Assembly: GCA_902589095.1 (NCBI GenBank)
Contig: CACIRR010000004.1
Span: 1 to 44,367, forward strand
Source of the DNA: an uncultured Alphaproteobacteria bacterium
Lineage (GTDB): Bacteria > Pseudomonadota > Alphaproteobacteria > HIMB59 > GCA-002718135
Length of the DNA stretch: 44,367 nt
Direction: 5' to 3'
In this document: positions 1-8,176 of the stretch, piece after piece
How positions within the stretch are numbered: the first letter of the stretch is position 1
How the letters are laid out: every line of letters begins with the position of its first letter
Translations under genes and position numbers: made by a program
The notes under the pieces: model-generated
Databases searched by the model: none
Seen by the model: only the letters and a program-made list of their open reading frames with translations
Told to the model about the DNA's origin: nothing

Positions 1-2
1 TA

Positions 3-1016
3 GATGCTGATTATGACATTGTAAGAAAAATGAGGGCCTCAATTTTGATTTTAGGCCCATTAATTGCTAGATTTGGAAAAGCAAGAATATCACTCCCAGG
101 GGGCTGCGCAATTGGCACAAGACCAATTGATATTCATTTAGAAGGACTGAAAAAATTAGGTGCAAATTTTCAAGTTGAAAATGGTTATGTTGTAGGTTGG
201 GTCAAAAAACAATTGATTGGCAATCATATCACTCTTCCTTTTCCAAGTGTTGGTGCAACTGAAAATATTATGATGGCTGCATCAATTGCCAAAGGAAAAA
301 CAATAATTGAGAATGCTGCAAGAGAGCCTGAAATTAATGATTTAGCTATGGCCCTGAATAAGATGGGCGCCAAAATAAATGTTAAAAATAATGGAATAAT
401 AAAAATTAATGGTGTTAATTCATTGTCCCAAACTTCACACAAAATTATGAGTGACAGAATAGTGGCAGGTACATTTGTGATTGCTGCTGTAATGTTAAAT
501 AAAAAATTTGAAGTAAAAGATATTGAAAGCAATCACTTAGAAGCTTTGACATCTTCATTGACTGAAATGGGAGCAAAATTAAAAATTAAAAAAACTTCTA
601 TTCAAATTATGCCTACTAAAAAATTAAATGGAATTAAGATTGAAACAGCTCCTTATCCAGGTTTTCCAACTGATTTACAGGCACAAATTATGGCTTTGAT
701 GAGTTTGGTCAATGGAAATTCACAAATTAAAGAAAATATATTTGAAAATAGATTTATGCATGTTCCCGAGCTAAATAGATTGGGTGCTATGATAAGAGTA
801 AAAAAAGATATAGCTTTAATTACAGGTAATAGAAATTTAAAAGGTGCACAAGTAATGGCTAGCGATTTAAGAGCTAGTGTTAGTCTCGTTCTTGCTGCCT
901 TATGTGCAGAAGGGGAAAGCATAATTAACAGAGTTTATCATCTTGACAGAGGATATGAAAAAATTGAACATACCTTAGGTAGTTTAGGTCCATCAATAAT
1001 AAGAGAAAAATATTAA
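3..1016 (+). CDS. murA: UDP-N-acetylglucosamine 1-carboxyvinyltransferase (MurA), 5'-truncated by window edge
   Basis: MurA transfers enolpyruvate from PEP to UDP-GlcNAc, the first committed step of peptidoglycan synthesis in the cytoplasm. The frame is open from base 3 and reads DADYDIVRKMRASILILGPL, a segment well inside the family. About 337 residues are visible against a usual 420 or so, so roughly 85 N-terminal residues lie outside the window. The catalytic cysteine is in GGCAIGTRPIDIH (Cys codon 105-107), followed by GATENIMMAA and, near the end, the DLRASVSLVLAALCAEG segment typical of the second domain. The methionine at base 30 is internal and is not the start. It is followed after 44 bases by hisG on the same strand. 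Identification is secure. Confidence 0.97.
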   Translation, partial: DADYDIVRKMRASILILGPLIARFGKARISLPGGCAIGTRPIDIHLEGLKKLGANFQVENGYVVGWVKKQLIGNHITLPFPSVGATENIMMAASIAKGKTIIENAAREPEINDLAMALNKMGAKINVKNNGIIKINGVNSLSQTSHKIMSDRIVAGTFVIAAVMLNKKFEVKDIESNHLEALTSSLTEMGAKLKIKKTSIQIMPTKKLNGIKIETAPYPGFPTDLQAQIMALMSLVNGNSQIKENIFENRFMHVPELNRLGAMIRVKKDIALITGNRNLKGAQVMASDLRASVSLVLAALCAEGESIINRVYHLDRGYEKIEHTLGSLGPSIIREKY

Positions 1017-1060
1017 GTTTTTATAGTTTTTTCAAATTTAAGATATAAAAGCCAAAAATT

Positions 1061-1708
1061 ATGTCCAAAATTATTATAGCTGTTCCAAGAGGAAGAATAA
1101 TTAGCGAAATTAAAAAAATTCTAGCAAAAACAAGTTTTGCTCCTGAAAAAGAAATGTTTGATGACAAGTCAAGAAAGCTTACATTTTCATCAAAAAGAAA
1201 AGATGTTAATTTTATCAAAGTCAGAGCTTTTGATGCATGCACATTTGTAGCTTTTGGAGCTGCTCAAATTGGTATAGCTGGCGAAGATGTAATAAAAGAA
1301 TTCGACTACTCAGAAGTATATGCGCCTTTAGAGCTAAATATTGGACATTGTCGCTTGTCTGTTGCTGCACTCAAAACATTATTAAAAAAAGAAGATCCAG
1401 AGACTTGGAGCAATATTAGAGTTGCCACAAAATATCCAAATATCAGCAAAGAATATTTTGCAAAAAAAGGTGTGCAGGTTGATGCGATAAAGTTAAATGG
1501 TTCAATGGAGTTGGCGCCCTCTTTAAATATGTGTAGAAGAATAGTTGACTTGGTTTCTACTGGCGCTACGCTAAAAGCGAATGGTCTTAAGGAAATTGAT
1601 GAGATTATGAAAGTTCAATCAAAATTAATTATTAATAGATCTGCTTTCAAAACAGATAATAAAAAAATACAATCTATTATTCAGGAGTTCAAAGATTTAG
1701 TAGAATGA
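1061..1708 (+). CDS. hisG: ATP phosphoribosyltransferase, short (HisGS) form
   Basis: HisG condenses ATP with PRPP, the first step of histidine synthesis. The protein has 215 residues, which matches the short form without the C-terminal regulatory domain. In other organisms that form works with HisZ, a histidyl-tRNA synthetase paralogue, and no hisZ is visible here. The start region MSKIIIAVPRGRI and the PRPP-binding stretch LNGSMELAPS followed by IVDLVSTGATLKANGL are seen. The loop between them reads SLNMCRR instead of the commoner GLAD, a variation of unknown meaning. The TGA stop overlaps the hisD start by four bases (ATGA), so the two are probably translationally coupled. Confidence 0.95.
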   Translation: MSKIIIAVPRGRIISEIKKILAKTSFAPEKEMFDDKSRKLTFSSKRKDVNFIKVRAFDACTFVAFGAAQIGIAGEDVIKEFDYSEVYAPLELNIGHCRLSVAALKTLLKKEDPETWSNIRVATKYPNISKEYFAKKGVQVDAIKLNGSMELAPSLNMCRRIVDLVSTGATLKANGLKEIDEIMKVQSKLIINRSAFKTDNKKIQSIIQEFKDLVE

Positions 1709-2991
1709 AAATACTAACTTATCAATCTGATGATTTTTGGAGACAATTAGAAGAACATCTTTTTATAAGAGATGAAGAAACAAGCTCTAAAATAGAAGCT
1801 GATGTAAAATCGATTATTAAAGAGATAAGGGCATATGGTGATGAAAAAGTTATACAATTTGCAAAAGATTTTGATAAGATTATTATAAAAAAAAATGAAA
1901 TAAAATTACCAAATTTAAAACAATTTTATTCTTTAGAAAATTTAAATAACGAAACTGTTAAAAGTTTTAGGTTAGCTATACAAAATGTGAGAAAATTTCA
2001 CCAAAAACAATACCCTAGTGATTATGAAATTTCAAATATGGATGCAAAATTAAAATCAATTTGGAAACCAATGGACTCAGTAGGTCTTTATGTTCCAGGC
2101 GGTAAAGCAGTTTATCCATCCTCATTAATTATGAGTGTAGTTCCTGCTCAAATAGCAGGAGTAAAAAGAATAGTCTGTGTAACACCTCCTTCAAATAACT
2201 TTAATCCTTATATTGCTTTTCTATTAGACGAGTTAAATATCCAAGAAGTTTATCAAATTGGTGGGGCTCAAGCAATTGCGGCTTTAACTTATGGAACTCA
2301 AACAATTAATCCAGTTAATAAAATTTTTGGACCAGGAAACGCTTATGTTGCAGCTGCAAAAAAACAAGTTTTTGGCAAAGTTGGGATAGATTTAGTTGCT
2401 GGCCCCTCAGAAATTATAGTTGTAGCAGACGAAGATAATAATCCTGAATGGGTTGCAAGTGATATAATGGCTCAAGCCGAGCATGATGAAAATGCACAGT
2501 CAATACTAATTACTAATAGCAATAATTTTGCTAAAAAAGTATTGGACAACATAGATAATCTTAAAAAAACTTTGAGCAAAAAAGTAACAGTTGAAACTAG
2601 TTTGAAAAAAAATGGCCTAATCGTGATTATGGATGATTTAAAATTGTCATATAAAATTATTAATAAAATAGCTCCAGAACATTTGCACCTTCAATCAAAA
2701 GAAAAAGATTTTATTTTTCAAAATGTGAACAATGCTGGAGGAATATTTTTAGGTGATTATTCAACTGAAGCATTTGGTGATTATGTTGTAGGGACAAATC
2801 ATATCTTACCTACTTCTGGAGCAGCTAAATTTTCATCAGGTTTAGGTGTAATTGATTTCATGAAAAAAAGCTCTGTTGTAGAAATAAATAAGTTGAGTTA
2901 TGAAAATCTATCAAAGCATGTAGAAAATATATCAGATGTTGAGAATTTAGATGCTCATAAATTGTCAGTTACGGTTAGACAAACAAAATAA
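1705..2991 (+). CDS. hisD: Histidinol dehydrogenase
   Basis: HisD carries out the last two NAD-dependent oxidations of histidine synthesis (histidinol to histidine). The 428 residues are full length. Family landmarks in order are VPGGKAVYPSSLIMSVVPAQ, FGPGNAYVAAAKKQVFG, DLVAGPSEIIVVAD, AEHDENAQS (zinc and catalytic region), PEHLHL, then GDYVVGTNHILPTSG and the C-terminal DAHKLSVTVR, whose histidine corresponds to a zinc ligand. It overlaps hisG by four bases and is 36 bases from infA. In many alphaproteobacteria hisD sits between murA and infA in the same order, so this is a conserved neighbourhood. Confidence 0.97.
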   Translation: MKILTYQSDDFWRQLEEHLFIRDEETSSKIEADVKSIIKEIRAYGDEKVIQFAKDFDKIIIKKNEIKLPNLKQFYSLENLNNETVKSFRLAIQNVRKFHQKQYPSDYEISNMDAKLKSIWKPMDSVGLYVPGGKAVYPSSLIMSVVPAQIAGVKRIVCVTPPSNNFNPYIAFLLDELNIQEVYQIGGAQAIAALTYGTQTINPVNKIFGPGNAYVAAAKKQVFGKVGIDLVAGPSEIIVVADEDNNPEWVASDIMAQAEHDENAQSILITNSNNFAKKVLDNIDNLKKTLSKKVTVETSLKKNGLIVIMDDLKLSYKIINKIAPEHLHLQSKEKDFIFQNVNNAGGIFLGDYSTEAFGDYVVGTNHILPTSGAAKFSSGLGVIDFMKKSSVVEINKLSYENLSKHVENISDVENLDAHKLSVTVRQTK

Positions 2992-3027
2992 AATTAATTA
3001 TAAGTCCTAAAAAAAAGAAAGATAAAA

Positions 3028-3246
3028 ATGCCAAAAGAAGGATCGATTGAATTTCAAGGTGTGGTACTAGAGCTTTTACCTAATGCAATGTTTAAAGTTA
3101 AATTAGAAAATGATCATGAGATTTTAGCTCATTCATCAGGAAAAATGAGAAAAAATAGAATTAGAGTATTAGCTGGTGATAAAGTTACAGTTGAAATGAC
3201 GCCCTATGACTTAACCAAAGGTCGCATTACATTTAGATGGAAGTAG
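3028..3246 (+). CDS. infA: Translation initiation factor IF-1
   Basis: IF-1 binds the A site of the 30S subunit during initiation. The 72 residues match the usual length, and the single S1/OB-fold domain is recognisable from [39 protein letters not shown] and [12 protein letters not shown]. The start follows a purine-rich stretch (AAAGAAAGATAAAA). The 3' end overlaps the next small gene (yacG) by ten bases, so the pair is probably cotranscribed and coupled. Confidence 0.97.
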   Translation: MPKEGSIEFQGVVLELLPNAMFKVKLENDHEILAHSSGKMRKNRIRVLAGDKVTVEMTPYDLTKGRITFRWK

Positions 3247-3410
3247 AAAAAAAAGACAACATAATCAATCTGAAGAAGAAAAAAAGTAAGTGTCCTACTT
3301 GTAAAAAAATTTCTAAAGAGCCATTTAGTCCATTTTGTTCAAAAAAATGTGCAGAATTAGATTTAATGAAATGGCTAAATGATGAACATGAAATTAATAT
3401 AACTAATTAA
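3237..3410 (+). CDS. yacG: YacG-family zinc-binding protein (DNA gyrase inhibitor family)
   Basis: A 57-residue reading frame starts with the ATG inside the last codons of infA, overlapping by ten bases, and ends at TAA 3408-3410. It carries two paired cysteines, CPTC and FCSKKC, followed by AELDLMKWL. This matches the YacG treble-clef signature CPxC, then PFCSxRC and DLxxWL. E. coli YacG binds zinc and inhibits DNA gyrase; whether this one does is inferred from family only. The N-terminal 20 residues are a lysine-rich tail and the C-terminal 8 are short. In many alphaproteobacteria yacG lies downstream of infA with maf and rng between them and tRNA-Phe after it. Here maf and rng are absent and the genes overlap. 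Confidence 0.88.
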   Translation: MEVEKKDNIINLKKKKSKCPTCKKISKEPFSPFCSKKCAELDLMKWLNDEHEINITN

Positions 3411-3431
3411 AGTTTTTTTTATAATATTTAA

Positions 3432-3460
3432 TTGAATTAATAGCTAAAACACATTATCAC
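3432..3460 (+). promoter_or_regulatory. Candidate sigma-70 promoter for tRNA-Phe
   Basis: A -35-like TTGAAT (3432-3437) and a -10-like TATCAC (3455-3460) are separated by 17 bases. Initiation would fall about 5 bases before the mature tRNA-Phe. A perfect TATAAT hexamer at 3420-3425 has no matching -35 and is less convincing. In AT-rich DNA such matches arise by chance, so this is tentative. Confidence 0.4.
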
Positions 3461-3472
3461 AATTTTTTCATA

Positions 3473-3548
<76 letters not shown>

Positions 3549-3591
3549 TCATCTAATTTCATATTTCTCAAATTAGTGTAAGATCAATATC

Positions 3592-4572
3592 ATGAAATCA
3601 ATATTAGTATTTTCTAACGGAGAAAAAATTGGTGATGGAATAATTAAACTGCCTTTGCTTAATGAATTAAAGAGGAGACTGCCATATCATAATTTATTTT
3701 GGATGACCGATCAAGGAAGTACTGTGTATACATCAACCTTAAAGAATATTTCCTGTAATTACATTCATAAAATCTATGAGAAAGTTAATTTAAATTATTT
3801 TTTTTCGAATAAAATTTCAAATAATTATCAATTGGAAAAAGAGTTTTTTGATATAATATTAGACACTCAAAAATCTGTATTTAGAACGCTAACTCTTAAA
3901 AGAATTAAACATAAAACTTTTATTTCTGGTTCAGCATCAGGCATATTCTCTGATATTAGACTCAATAAAAATATTAGAAATGAGAAAAAATACTACTTGG
4001 AGTATTTGTATGATCTACTTGATTTAATTTTAAAAAAAGAAGTAGATAAGAATTTCAAGTTTCCAATTAATGAAAATATAGAAGTAAATTTAAGGAAAAT
4101 TTTTTCTGAAAATCATAATTATGTAGGCATTGCTCCTGGAGCTGGAGAAGAAAATAAAATATGGCCTCTTAATAATTATATTGAAATTGGAAAATATTTA
4201 GAGTCGAAAGATTATATAATAGTTTATTACTTAGGGCCAAATGAGAGGGATTATGAAAAAATCTTGAAACAAAATTTTCAAAATGCAATTTTTTTAGAAA
4301 ATGAAAAATTATTAGATAGTTTTAATAATATTGAAATAATTATGGCTTCAACAAAATTTTTAAAATTTGCAATATCAAATGATAGTGGAGTCAGTCACAT
4401 GCTTTCAACAAATTATTGTCCTTTAATAAAGTTATTTGGACCAAAAGATTCTAATAAGTTTACTCCAAAGTTGAAAAACTTAATTACAGTTTCATCATCA
4501 GAATTAAATTCAGATAAAATTGAAGATATTAGTATTTCTAGAGTTATTAGAGCAATTGAGGATTTAGATTAA
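3592..4572 (+). CDS. Glycosyltransferase family 9 protein (ADP-heptose:LPS heptosyltransferase-like)
   Basis: This 326-residue protein resembles GT9 heptosyltransferases, which add sugars from ADP-heptose to the lipopolysaccharide core at the inner face of the membrane. The N-terminal Rossmann-like half starts MKSILVFSNGEKIGDGIIKL, in which the G-D pair fits the GT9 acceptor loop. The C-terminal half has YVGIAPGAGEENKIWPLNNY, LGPNERD, and ISNDSGVSHMLS followed by IKLFGP, which match the nucleotide-sugar site (GAxxxxKxWP, then NDSGxxH). The exact sugar donor and acceptor cannot be told. It starts 43 bases after tRNA-Phe and ends three bases before the first ABC permease, so the three genes probably form one transcript. 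Confidence 0.8.
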   Translation: MKSILVFSNGEKIGDGIIKLPLLNELKRRLPYHNLFWMTDQGSTVYTSTLKNISCNYIHKIYEKVNLNYFFSNKISNNYQLEKEFFDIILDTQKSVFRTLTLKRIKHKTFISGSASGIFSDIRLNKNIRNEKKYYLEYLYDLLDLILKKEVDKNFKFPINENIEVNLRKIFSENHNYVGIAPGAGEENKIWPLNNYIEIGKYLESKDYIIVYYLGPNERDYEKILKQNFQNAIFLENEKLLDSFNNIEIIMASTKFLKFAISNDSGVSHMLSTNYCPLIKLFGPKDSNKFTPKLKNLITVSSSELNSDKIEDISISRVIRAIEDLD

Positions 4573-4575
4573 TCA

Positions 4576-5280
4576 ATGTTTAAGTTCGATAAACTAGTTT
4601 TTGGTGATCTTGGATGGGGTGATGAGTTTTTATTTGCAACTCTAATGACAATTACAGTTAGTATTCTATCAATGGGTTTAGGTTTGTTTCTTGCCATACT
4701 AACTGTTTGGGCAAAATTAATTACAAATAAAATAACTCGACTTATTGCTAATTTTTACACCACTGTTGTGAGGGGTGTGCCGGAGTTATTGGTAATTTAT
4801 TTGATCTTCTTTGGTGGAAACACTGTTGTTATGAGTATTGCTAAGCTTTTTGGGTATAATGGATACATTGAATTAAATGCTTTAACTATTGGAACTATAG
4901 CAATTGCCTTTATTTCAGCAACTTATTCTAGTGAAGTTTTGCGTGCTGCCTATTTGGCTGTGAACAAAGGGCAAATAGAGGCTGCGAAAGCTCTTGGATT
5001 AAATAAATTTCAAATCTTTTTTAAAGTGATGGGTCCTCAAATTTTGCGTCACGCGCTTCCAGGTATTGGTAATGTATGGCAAATTACACTGAAAGATACT
5101 TCTTTAATTTCAGTTACAGGATTAGTTGAAATTATGAGACAAACTAGAATAGCTTCAAATGTGGAACATTCTCCACTCACATTTCTTGTTACAGCAGCTT
5201 TATTGTATTTATTTCTAACAACTTTTTCAGGAAAATTTTTTAAAGTTTTAGAATTAAATTATTCCAAAGGGTATAATTAA
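4576..5280 (+). CDS. Amino acid ABC transporter permease, HisQ/OccQ-type
   Basis: A polar-amino-acid-type inner-membrane permease of 234 residues with about five hydrophobic segments. The N-terminal half has the His/Glu/Gln/Arg permease-family signature around TTVVRGVPELLVIYLIFF. The EAA loop that contacts the ATPase reads EAAKALGLNKFQIFFKVMGP. In this family two different permeases pair, and the next gene supplies the second. Stop and start overlap by one base (TAATG). The substrate cannot be told from sequence. No substrate-binding protein or ATPase gene lies nearby. Confidence 0.9.
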   Translation: MFKFDKLVFGDLGWGDEFLFATLMTITVSILSMGLGLFLAILTVWAKLITNKITRLIANFYTTVVRGVPELLVIYLIFFGGNTVVMSIAKLFGYNGYIELNALTIGTIAIAFISATYSSEVLRAAYLAVNKGQIEAAKALGLNKFQIFFKVMGPQILRHALPGIGNVWQITLKDTSLISVTGLVEIMRQTRIASNVEHSPLTFLVTAALLYLFLTTFSGKFFKVLELNYSKGYN

Positions 5281-5993
5281 TGCAAAACTTTTTAGATTAT
5301 TTTAACCAGTCATTATTATTTCGCAATTTCTTGGAAGTTTTATCTGGCTTAGATAACACTTTACTTCTTTTAATTATTTCCTTGCCAATTGGCTTTGTTT
5401 TATCATTATTTTTTGCTTTAGGGAGAGTTTCTAAATATCAATTTTTATCAAAACCTATAGCTGGTTACATATTTGTTGTACGTGGAACCCCACTACTTGT
5501 TCAAATATATCTAATCTATTTTGGTCTAGGCTCAATCGAGTTTATTAGAGAGAGTTTTTTGTGGATTTTACTAAAAGAGCCTTTTTGGTGTGGAGTATTG
5601 GCCCTTACTATCAATACAGTAGCTTACGGAAGTGAAATTTTTAGAGGAGGAATCCAATCGGTAACAAAAGGTCAGATAGAGTCAGGACTTTCGTTAGGTT
5701 TCAATAAAATAACTCTTTTAAGGAAAATTATTTTTCCAATAGCTTTAAGAAAGGTTCTTCCCTCTTATGGTAATGAATTAATCTTAATGGTTAAGGCAAC
5801 TTCTTTAGTTAGTCTTACAACCTATATGGAGATGACAGGAATAGCTAGAAAGATAATGGCTAAAACATTTGCCCCTGTAGAAGCTTTTATTGCAGCAGGA
5901 ATATTATATTTATTTTTAAACTTTTTAATGATTCAGTTTGTTAAATATTTAGAATGGAAATATAATCCTCACTTAAGAGTAGAGCAAAGTTAG
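5280..5993 (+). CDS. Amino acid ABC transporter permease, HisM/OccM-type
   Basis: Second permease of the pair, 237 residues. It has the same family layout: AGYIFVVRGTPLLVQIYLIY near residue 65 and an EAA-like loop SGLSLGFNKITLLRKIIFPI followed by ALRKVLPSYGNEL. It would form a heterodimeric membrane channel with the preceding protein. Its last four bases overlap the convergent cytochrome c' gene. The cognate ATPase and periplasmic binding protein must be encoded elsewhere if the system works. Confidence 0.9.
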   Translation: MQNFLDYFNQSLLFRNFLEVLSGLDNTLLLLIISLPIGFVLSLFFALGRVSKYQFLSKPIAGYIFVVRGTPLLVQIYLIYFGLGSIEFIRESFLWILLKEPFWCGVLALTINTVAYGSEIFRGGIQSVTKGQIESGLSLGFNKITLLRKIIFPIALRKVLPSYGNELILMVKATSLVSLTTYMEMTGIARKIMAKTFAPVEAFIAAGILYLFLNFLMIQFVKYLEWKYNPHLRVEQS

Positions 5994-6427
5994 TTTCTAA
6001 ATTTTTTGTGGCAAGTTCCACAGTTTGAGGCCATAATATTAAAATTCTCTACAAGTGAAACACTGTCTTCATTATTTATACTTTTACCAATATTTTCAAT
6101 TGAAATTATAAAATTGTCATTAAAAAGATCAAACTTTTCTCTATCCTCCCAAATTAAAGATGAAGCCTTGCCACCTTGTGTTCCTTCAGTAAACAATAAT
6201 TTAAATTCTTGCGCAGCATGTAATAATTTATCATTAAGCTTTTTTATTTCTTCGAATTCACCAGACATGGTTAGTGGATACATTTTAGTAGAATATGCTT
6301 TAATTTTACTCATATTACTCATTCTTTGCTTAACTATCTCTTCAACATTTTTATCTTCTATACTTATTTCATGAGAGGCAGCTATAAATGAGAAAAGGAG
6401 CAAAAATGCTAATATTTTAAAATTCAT
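5990..6427 (-). CDS. Class II cytochrome c (cytochrome c'-like), periplasmic
   Basis: This is a 145-residue secreted protein. Residues 1-18 form a hydrophobic signal peptide (KILAFLLLFSFIAAS), and the rest is predicted helical. The haem motif CGTCH lies at residues 136-140, close to the C-terminus, which is the hallmark of the four-helix cytochrome c'/c-556 family. Haem would be attached in the periplasm. Family members bind NO or CO, or act in electron transfer; this one cannot be assigned between those roles. Its ATG lies inside the last codons of the upstream inosose dehydratase gene (11-base overlap), so the two are likely coupled. The 3' end overlaps the convergent permease gene by four bases. 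Confidence 0.88.
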   Translation of the reverse strand: MNFKILAFLLLFSFIAASHEISIEDKNVEEIVKQRMSNMSKIKAYSTKMYPLTMSGEFEEIKKLNDKLLHAAQEFKLLFTEGTQGGKASSLIWEDREKFDLFNDNFIISIENIGKSINNEDSVSLVENFNIMASNCGTCHKKFRN

Positions 6428-7310
6428 AATCTACTTTTTTAAGTGTCTTATGTAGATAGGTATATCCAATTTTAGCATATTCAAGAGGGTTAGCTTTTTT
6501 TGGATCTTGTTCTGCTTCAATTATTAGCCATTTATCATAATTATTTTCATATAAAATTTTAAATAATGGTTCATAATCAATGCATCCATCCCCAGGAACT
6601 GTGAACACACCATCTAAAAAAGACTCTCTAAAACTTAAATCATTTTTTAAAGAATTTTCTAAAATATTCTGCCTTATATCTTTACAATGCACGTGATTTA
6701 TTTTTGATATGTAGTTTTTTAAGACTCTTTCGTAGTTTGCTTCTGCAAAAAGTAAATGGCCAGTATCGTATAATAAAAAAGTATTTTGATTAGTGTTATT
6801 CATAAATCGGTCAACATCATTTTCTGTTTGGATAATAGTACCCATGTGTTCATGATAAGACATTGGAATACCTTCATCACTTAAACGGTTTGAGATATCA
6901 TTTATTTTTTTACAATATTCCGCAAATTCATCATCCTCCATTGTAGGTCTTGCTGAAAGTCTTTTTGTTTGATCACCCTGTATAGAACCTGATACATCAG
7001 CGAATACGAATACATCAGCATTTACTAATTTTAAAAGATTGAGGTGATCCTGCATTGCAAACCATTCATCTTCTGCAGATCTTGTTCTAAGAAGAGATCC
7101 ATACCATCCACCAGGCATTTTAAGTTTGTATTTATAAAGTAAGAAATTTGTTATACCGGGGTTTCTTGGAAATTTGCCTCCAAGCTCAATACCTGTAAAT
7201 CCTGCTGATGATGCTTCCTCTAAGCATTGCTCTATTGGTGTATCACCTCCAAGCTCTGGCATATCATCATTACTCCATGCTATTGGCGCTATACCTAATT
7301 TTATTTTCAT
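6417..7310 (-). CDS. iolE: Inosose dehydratase-like TIM-barrel protein (IolE family)
   Basis: 297 residues of the sugar-phosphate isomerase/epimerase (AP endonuclease 2-like TIM-barrel) superfamily. The N-terminal motif PIAWSNDDMPELGGDTP, then GFTGIELGGKFPRNP, is characteristic of IolE, which dehydrates 2-keto-myo-inositol. Metal-site candidates are in SYHEHMGTI, LLYDTGHLLFA, NHVHCKDIR and LIIEAEQD. No other inositol catabolism gene (iolG, iolD, iolB, iolC) is seen nearby, so the in vivo substrate could be a related keto-sugar. It starts 44 bases from the divergent glutamine amidotransferase gene, with no clear ribosome binding site, and overlaps the downstream cytochrome gene by 11 bases. 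Confidence 0.82.
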   Translation of the reverse strand: MKIKLGIAPIAWSNDDMPELGGDTPIEQCLEEASSAGFTGIELGGKFPRNPGITNFLLYKYKLKMPGGWYGSLLRTRSAEDEWFAMQDHLNLLKLVNADVFVFADVSGSIQGDQTKRLSARPTMEDDEFAEYCKKINDISNRLSDEGIPMSYHEHMGTIIQTENDVDRFMNNTNQNTFLLYDTGHLLFAEANYERVLKNYISKINHVHCKDIRQNILENSLKNDLSFRESFLDGVFTVPGDGCIDYEPLFKILYENNYDKWLIIEAEQDPKKANPLEYAKIGYTYLHKTLKKVDYEF

Positions 7311-7354
7311 TATTTTTTATATTTCATGATATGGTAAAAAAATAAAGTAATAAA

Positions 7355-8176
7355 ATGAATATTCTTATCGTAGATGGAAATGAAAGAGATGCTTCTGAAA
7401 GGTATACCAACATGGGAATGGATACACAATATGAGGTTTATCAAAAAGTTTTAGAAAATTTATCAACTAGTAAATTAAATATTACTGTTATTCATCCTGC
7501 GATAAAAGACGAATATTTACCAATTGGAATTAGCTTGGATGATCTTGATGGTATAGCTTGGACAGGTAGTTTGCTAAATATTTATGATATGACTCCATCA
7601 ATCTTAAAACAGATTGATCTTGCAAAAAACCTTTTTACCAAAAAAAATAAAATATTTGGCAGCTGTTGGGGTTTGCAAGTTCTTGTGACTGCTGCTGGTG
7701 GAAAGATTAGAAAAAATCCTAAAGGGTTAGAAGCTGTTGTGGCAAAAGAAATAACTTTAAATGAAATGGGTGGAAAACATCCTATGTATGTTGGAAAAAA
7801 TAAAATTTTTGATGCTTTTTGTTGGCATTATGATGATACAGAAAATTTACCTCCTGACTCTAAAATTTTAGCATCTAATGAAAAAAGTAAAGTACAATCA
7901 ATTGATTTTACAATAAATAATTCCAGTGTTTGGGCAGTTCAATATCATCCAGAATTTGATCCAATCTGGATCGCAGGTTTAATGCAACAACGTGAGGAAA
8001 TATTACTAAATGAAAAAGCATTTTCTGAAAAAAAATTTTTTGATGAAGAATTAGAATATTTTTCTAATTATAAAAAAAATAAAAATGAATCACAAATTCA
8101 GCAATATAAAGATTTAACTAATATAAATAGCCATACTTTAGAGTTATCAAATTGGATTAAGTCGCTTAATTATTAA
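7355..8176 (+). CDS. Class I glutamine amidotransferase-like protein
   Basis: 273 residues with a complete class I glutaminase site: nucleophile Cys104 in FGSCWGLQ, and His198 and Glu200 in VQYHPEFDPIW. The oxyanion region WTGSLLNIYD precedes the nucleophile. No synthetase domain is fused, so the protein resembles stand-alone GMP-synthase-type amidotransferases of unknown acceptor. The C-terminal 70 residues after the HPE motif are lysine- and asparagine-rich and not recognised. It is divergent from iolE (44-base shared upstream region) and converges with glpK, with an 11-base overlap. The glutaminase function is well supported; the ammonia acceptor is unknown. Confidence 0.82.
   Translation: MNILIVDGNERDASERYTNMGMDTQYEVYQKVLENLSTSKLNITVIHPAIKDEYLPIGISLDDLDGIAWTGSLLNIYDMTPSILKQIDLAKNLFTKKNKIFGSCWGLQVLVTAAGGKIRKNPKGLEAVVAKEITLNEMGGKHPMYVGKNKIFDAFCWHYDDTENLPPDSKILASNEKSKVQSIDFTINNSSVWAVQYHPEFDPIWIAGLMQQREEILLNEKAFSEKKFFDEELEYFSNYKKNKNESQIQQYKDLTNINSHTLELSNWIKSLNY

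Noticed and set aside
6006-6374. 122-codon open frame on the plus strand opposite the cytochrome c' gene
   Set aside because: The minus-strand frame has a signal peptide and a CxxCH motif; the plus frame is its shadow.
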